Origin: Gammaproteobacteria bacterium | GTDB lineage: Bacteria > Pseudomonadota > Gammaproteobacteria > Steroidobacterales > Steroidobacteraceae | Direction of reading: 5' to 3' | Assembly (NCBI GenBank): GCA_030040525.1 | Contig: JASHTN010000017.1 | Span: 1 to 8,935 of the forward strand | Length of the DNA stretch: 8,935 nt | Shown: positions 6,317-8,935 of the stretch, one piece after another | Numbering within the stretch: position 1 is the first letter of the stretch | Layout: every line of letters starts with the position of its first letter | Notes under the pieces: model-generated | Database searches by the model: none | What the model was told of the DNA's origin: nothing | The model's input: only the letters and a program-made list of their open reading frames with translations | Translations under genes and position numbers: made by a program

Positions 6317-7794
6317 GCCGGCGGCGCCGCGCTCCCTCCGCCTGCGGCGAGGCTCGCCCGGCTGCGCTCAATCTGCCGCGCGAGCCCCGCCGACCCGAGC
6401 GCGTAGTGCGCCGCCGCCCACAGGTACAGGAGCAGCGTCAGCATGATGCCCTGACGCGAGGCGAGGGCGAGCGCGCCCGCGCAGGCGCCAGTCACGGCCT
6501 GCGCGGCCCCACGTGGCGCGATGCCGCCGGGGCACGCACTGCGAAACGCCGCGCCCGCATCGCCGCCGATCGCTGCGAGGGTGGCGAGCCAGGATGCTCC
6601 CGGATGCGCAAAATGTATCGCCGCCAGTCGATCGATCAGCCAGCCGGTGAACGGCGGCCCGCCGGCGAGCGCGAGCAGCGTCAGGCACAGGTACAGGAGC
6701 GCCGTGGCGGTGGCGCGCTGCCGCACAGCGACCACGTTCTGAACGATGCCGAAGGTCGGGCCGAGCGTCACGTACTGGCAGAAGCCCGCCAGCGCCAGCA
6801 GCCACGCCGCGGCGCGCCAGGCGGGCTGCGCGAACGCCGCGAGGTACAGCGGTGTCGCGAGCACCAGACCCGCGGCCGGAACGAGCGCGTACCAGCGCGC
6901 GCCGCGCCTGGCGAGTGAGTCGGTGACCGCCCCGCCGAGCAGCGTGCCGGCGGCGACCGGGATGCTGCCGGCAAGCCCCAGCACCACTCCGATGGTTGCG
7001 AAGTCGAGCCCGTAGGCGCGGTTGAAATAGGCCGGAATGAAGACGTACGAGCCGTACGAGGCGAAAGACGCCACCGTGATGCCGACGATCACATTGGCGG
7101 TCGGCCAGCGCAGCAGCAGCGTCCGGGCGACGGCGCCGAGCTCGGCGAGCTCGGCGGACAGGGCGAAGCGGGACGCAGGTCCGGGCGCTGCGCCCTCGGC
7201 CTGCCCGCGCGGCGGCTCGGCGACGTACCGGCGGATGAGCAGCGCCACCACGATTCCCGGCAGCCCGACCGCGACACAGGCGCTGCGCCAGCCCGCGTGC
7301 AGCACGACGTACCCGCCGACGACCGACACGAACAGGTAGCCGAGCGACAGCCCGCAGGAGTAGACCGAGAGTGCGGTGGTGCGCCGGGTGTGGTCGTAGT
7401 AGTCCGAGATCAGCGAGTGCGCCGGCGCCGAGCACCCGGCCTCGCCGATGCCGATGCCGACGCGCAGCGCGAGCAGCTGGGCGAATGAGCCGGCGGCGGC
7501 GCACAGCGCCGTGAGTCCCGACCAGGCGGCGAGCGCCACGGCGATGATGGTCACGCGGCTGACACGCTCGGCGAGGCGCGCGATCGGAATGCCGCAGAGC
7601 GCGTACAGCGAGGCGAACGCGGTGCCGGCGAGCACGCCGAGCTGCGTGTCCGAGAGCCGCAGGTCGACCTTCATCGCCTGGGCGATGACCGGCACGAGGC
7701 TGCGGTGCGCGGAATTGAACGAGTACGCCAGCATCAGCAGCACGACGACCACGCGCCGGTAGGCGCGGCTGCCGCTCCCCGGGTCGCCGTGCAA
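6295..7794 (-). CDS. MFS transporter, Spinster-like
   Basis: This inner-membrane secondary transporter has about 499 residues and roughly twelve hydrophobic segments. LSDTQLGVLAGTAFASLYA (47-65), GIPIARLAERVSR (68-80), RVGIGIGEAGCSAPAHSLISDYY (111-133) and the C-terminal RQGIMLTLLLYLWAAAHYALG match bacterial Spinster-type MFS proteins. The long loop before the last segment looks like a subgroup feature. TM1 reads AYSFNSAHRSLV where relatives usually have NxLDRQ, so the conserved Asp is absent. The start is uncertain. No ATG precedes TM1 after the phyH stop, so TTG at 7794, 11 nt beyond that stop, or GTG at 7752 are candidates. ATG at 7734 would cut into TM1. Linkage to phyH suggests transport of the dioxygenase's substrate or product, which is inference. 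Confidence 0.88.
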   Translation of the reverse strand: MHGDPGSGSRAYRRVVVVLLMLAYSFNSAHRSLVPVIAQAMKVDLRLSDTQLGVLAGTAFASLYALCGIPIARLAERVSRVTIIAVALAAWSGLTALCAAAGSFAQLLALRVGIGIGEAGCSAPAHSLISDYYDHTRRTTALSVYSCGLSLGYLFVSVVGGYVVLHAGWRSACVAVGLPGIVVALLIRRYVAEPPRGQAEGAAPGPASRFALSAELAELGAVARTLLLRWPTANVIVGITVASFASYGSYVFIPAYFNRAYGLDFATIGVVLGLAGSIPVAAGTLLGGAVTDSLARRGARWYALVPAAGLVLATPLYLAAFAQPAWRAAAWLLALAGFCQYVTLGPTFGIVQNVVAVRQRATATALLYLCLTLLALAGGPPFTGWLIDRLAAIHFAHPGASWLATLAAIGGDAGAAFRSACPGGIAPRGAAQAVTGACAGALALASRQGIMLTLLLYLWAAAHYALGSAGLARQIERSRASLAAGGGSAAPPAQVVSSR

Positions 7795-7805
7795 AGCGTG
7801 CGTGC

Positions 7806-8675
7806 CTAGCGCTGTCCCGCCTGGGCCTCTTCCGTCCAGTCGTCCTCGACGTAGAACGGACCCGGGCGCTCGCGCAGCTGCTCGTACTTGCAGATCTCGG
7901 GCTCGGGGCCGAGCGGCGTCGACACCCCGTTGCGGAACGCCCATTCGCCGCGCTCGCTGTCGGCGGCGCGCACGTAGCTGTTGATCATGAAGCGGCGCTC
8001 GCCGCAGCTCCGGTTCGGTCCCGAGCCGTGCACGGTGTAGAGCGTCCACAGCAGCAGGTCGCCGGGCTGCATCTCGCAGGTCACGGCCGCCTGCGGGTCG
8101 AGGCCGGCGCGCTGCAGCGCCTCGTCCGGCGTCTCGCCCGTCATGATCGTGCCGTCCTCCGAGAGGCCGAGGTAGCCGCGCAGGTGACTGCGCGGGAAGA
8201 TGCGCAGCGCGCCGTTCTCGGCCGTCTGCGGGTCGATCGCGAGCCCGGTGGTGACCGTGCTCTCGAGCATGTTGCGGGTGGCCGCCGCATTGCGGAACCG
8301 CGCGTCCTGATGGTAGCGGTAGAACGTGTACTTGGCGCCGGGCGGCTTCCAGTGGATCTGGTGCGTCATCTGCCTGATGTCGGCGCCGAGAAAGGGCTCG
8401 AGCACGCGCAGATAGCGCGGATCGCGCCGTAGGCTCTCGAGGTAGGGGTTGATCCAGGCCGTCCAGTGCGCCTGCAGCACCACGCGCCGCCGGGCGTGCG
8501 GGTCATCGAGCACTTCGAAGAGCAGGTTCCGGTCGCGGTAGGTGGCGTGGTGCCTGAGCCCCTCGCGGTAGACCCGGTCGACCTCGGCGCCGACGCGCTG
8601 CATGTCCTCAGGGGCGAAGAAGCCGCGAACGATGGCGTAGCCTTCGGTGCGCAGCTGCTCGACGATGTTCGGCAC
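7806..8675 (-). CDS. Phytanoyl-CoA dioxygenase (PhyH) family protein
   Basis: This 289-residue protein is a predicted cytoplasmic non-heme Fe(II)/2-oxoglutarate oxygenase. The iron triad is visible as His122 and Asp124 in RYHQDARF and His216 in LYTVHGSGPNRS. Arg227, eleven residues after the distal His, is placed to bind 2-oxoglutarate as in human PHYH. ENGALRIFPRSHLRG (153-167) and MQPGDLLLW (202-210) are typical of the fold. The ectoine-hydroxylase signature is absent, so it is not EctD, and the substrate cannot be named. Family members hydroxylate acyl-CoAs, amino acids and many secondary metabolites. The start is GTG at 8673-8675, supported by GGGAG 6 nt upstream. The gene comes first in a unit with the MFS transporter, whose probable start lies just past this TAG, suggesting coupled translation. 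Confidence 0.92.
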   Translation of the reverse strand: MPNIVEQLRTEGYAIVRGFFAPEDMQRVGAEVDRVYREGLRHHATYRDRNLLFEVLDDPHARRRVVLQAHWTAWINPYLESLRRDPRYLRVLEPFLGADIRQMTHQIHWKPPGAKYTFYRYHQDARFRNAAATRNMLESTVTTGLAIDPQTAENGALRIFPRSHLRGYLGLSEDGTIMTGETPDEALQRAGLDPQAAVTCEMQPGDLLLWTLYTVHGSGPNRSCGERRFMINSYVRAADSERGEWAFRNGVSTPLGPEPEICKYEQLRERPGPFYVEDDWTEEAQAGQR

Positions 8676-8681
8676 GATGCT

Positions 8682-8686
8682 CTCCC
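8682..8686 (-). promoter_or_regulatory. Shine-Dalgarno site supporting the GTG start of phyH
   Basis: The minus strand reads GGGAG 6 nt before the GTG at 8673-8675. No in-frame ATG lies nearby upstream, so this site decides the start in favour of GTG. Confidence 0.7.
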
Positions 8687-8760
8687 GAAAGCGGCAACGG
8701 CGCCGCGCAGCGCCTCGACCCGGCGGGCGGTGCCTCCGCGCGGCAGCCCGCCGCCCCGTG

Positions 8761-8791
8761 GCGCCCCCTGCGGATTCTACGCCGGGGGCGC
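8761..8791. other. Strong GC-rich stem-loop between divergent genes
   Basis: GCGCCCCC (8761-8768) pairs perfectly with GGGGGCGC (8784-8791). After a single t/c mismatch, GCG (8770-8772) pairs with CGC (8780-8782), leaving the 7-nt loop GATTCTA. The arms make an 11-pair stem with one mismatch. Neither strand has a following T-run. The genes on both sides point away from it, so it is not a normal terminator. It could lie in the phyH leader RNA or be a protein-binding dyad. Confidence 0.5.
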
Positions 8792-8803
8792 TCGCTCACG
8801 CCG

Positions 8804-8840
8804 ATAGATCGCGTTTATCATCGCGATGCGGAGCAGCGAT
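8804..8840 (+). promoter_or_regulatory. OxyR-like site upstream of the Dps-like gene
   Basis: Four tetramers are spaced exactly 7 bp apart: ATAG (8804-8807), TTAT (8815-8818), ATGC (8826-8829) and CGAT (8837-8840). Against the OxyR pattern ATAG-N7-CTAT-N7-ATAG-N7-CTAT this is 12 of 16. A -35-like TTGGCC (8840-8845) abuts it, where OxyR usually contacts polymerase, but I see no good -10. OxyR activates dps in E. coli, so the setting fits. The match itself is only moderate. Confidence 0.35.
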
Positions 8841-8887
8841 TGGCCGAACAGAGCCGGGATCGTCGAGACTGGCGCGGCTCAGTCATG

Positions 8888-8893
8888 AGGAGG
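8888..8893 (+). promoter_or_regulatory. Strong Shine-Dalgarno site of the Dps-like gene
   Basis: AGGAGG, within GAGGAGGA (8887-8894), lies 5 nt before the ATG at 8899. It is the strongest ribosome site in the window and suggests a highly translated protein. Confidence 0.75.
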
Positions 8894-8898
8894 ATGCC

Positions 8899-8935
8899 AT
8901 GTTTGATACCAGGAATGATCTGCCGGCCAACACCC
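8899..8935 (+). CDS. Start of a gene, probably Dps-like DNA-protecting ferritin, cut by window edge
   Basis: Only twelve codons are present: MFDTRNDLPANT. The TRNDLP/TKNDLP core followed by a polar stretch closely resembles the N-termini of Dps proteins (Agrobacterium Dps begins MKTHKTKNDLPSNAK, from memory). Dps binds DNA and oxidises Fe(II) with peroxide in starved or stressed cells. The strong AGGAGG upstream and the OxyR-like motif at 8804-8840 fit such an abundant stress protein. The ferroxidase residues lie outside the window, so the identification rests on a very short match. Another start, ATG at 8885 in a different frame, lacks a comparable ribosome site. Confidence 0.55.
   Translation, partial: MFDTRNDLPANT

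Noticed and set aside
5902..6918. A 338-codon plus-strand frame bridging the permease and MFS genes
   Set aside because: It is out of frame with the permease and antisense to the MFS gene, with Arg/Ala-rich composition and no motif.
7806..8675. Ectoine hydroxylase (EctD) as the identity of the PhyH protein
   Set aside because: The EctD signature around the HxD motif (a WHSDF-type sequence) is absent; here it is RYHQDARF. No ectoine genes lie nearby.
8774..8779. TAGAAT on the minus strand as a phyH promoter -10
   Set aside because: It is a 5/6 match, but no -35 hexamer lies at 15-18 bp and it sits inside the loop of a strong hairpin, so the match may be chance.

Overview
The window is GC-rich, densely coding bacterial DNA with short intergenic gaps. 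The type of FadE, the group 2 (GAAGQIGY-type) malate dehydrogenase and a YtrA-type GntR/ABC operon all suggest a gammaproteobacterium, perhaps near the Xanthomonadales, Nevskiales or Steroidobacterales. That placement is inference from family resemblance; no RNA gene or marker settles it.

Layout. (1) Positions 1-3559, minus strand: mdh (malate dehydrogenase, TCA cycle) is followed after 82 bp by fadE (membrane-associated acyl-CoA dehydrogenase, first step of beta-oxidation). The last few codons of fadE run off the left edge. (2) Positions 3560-3881: a divergent regulatory region with the best promoter in the window (TTGACA, 17 bp, TAGAGT) and an operator-like dyad over its -10. (3) Positions 3882-6316, plus strand: a compact four-gene operon encoding a 66-residue membrane or exported peptide, a YtrA-subfamily GntR regulator, an ABC ATPase and an ABC-2-type permease. 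The last three genes overlap end to start. (4) Positions 6295-8675, minus strand: a two-gene unit with a PhyH-family Fe(II)/2-oxoglutarate dioxygenase first, then a Spinster-like MFS transporter. Its 3' end overlaps the permease gene by 22 bp, tail to tail. (5) Positions 8676-8898: a divergent intergenic region with a strong stem-loop and an OxyR-like motif. (6) From 8899, plus strand: the first 12 codons of a gene whose start resembles Dps ferritin-like proteins.

How the parts may work together. The mdh-fadE pair is central carbon and fatty-acid catabolism. The GntR-ABC operon looks like a self-regulated membrane-stress or export module of the YtrA kind, headed by an uncharacterised small membrane peptide; this is the least conventional part of the window. 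The phyH-MFS pair looks like a transport-plus-oxidation cassette with an unknown substrate. No tRNA, rRNA, CRISPR array, insertion sequence or phage gene was seen.
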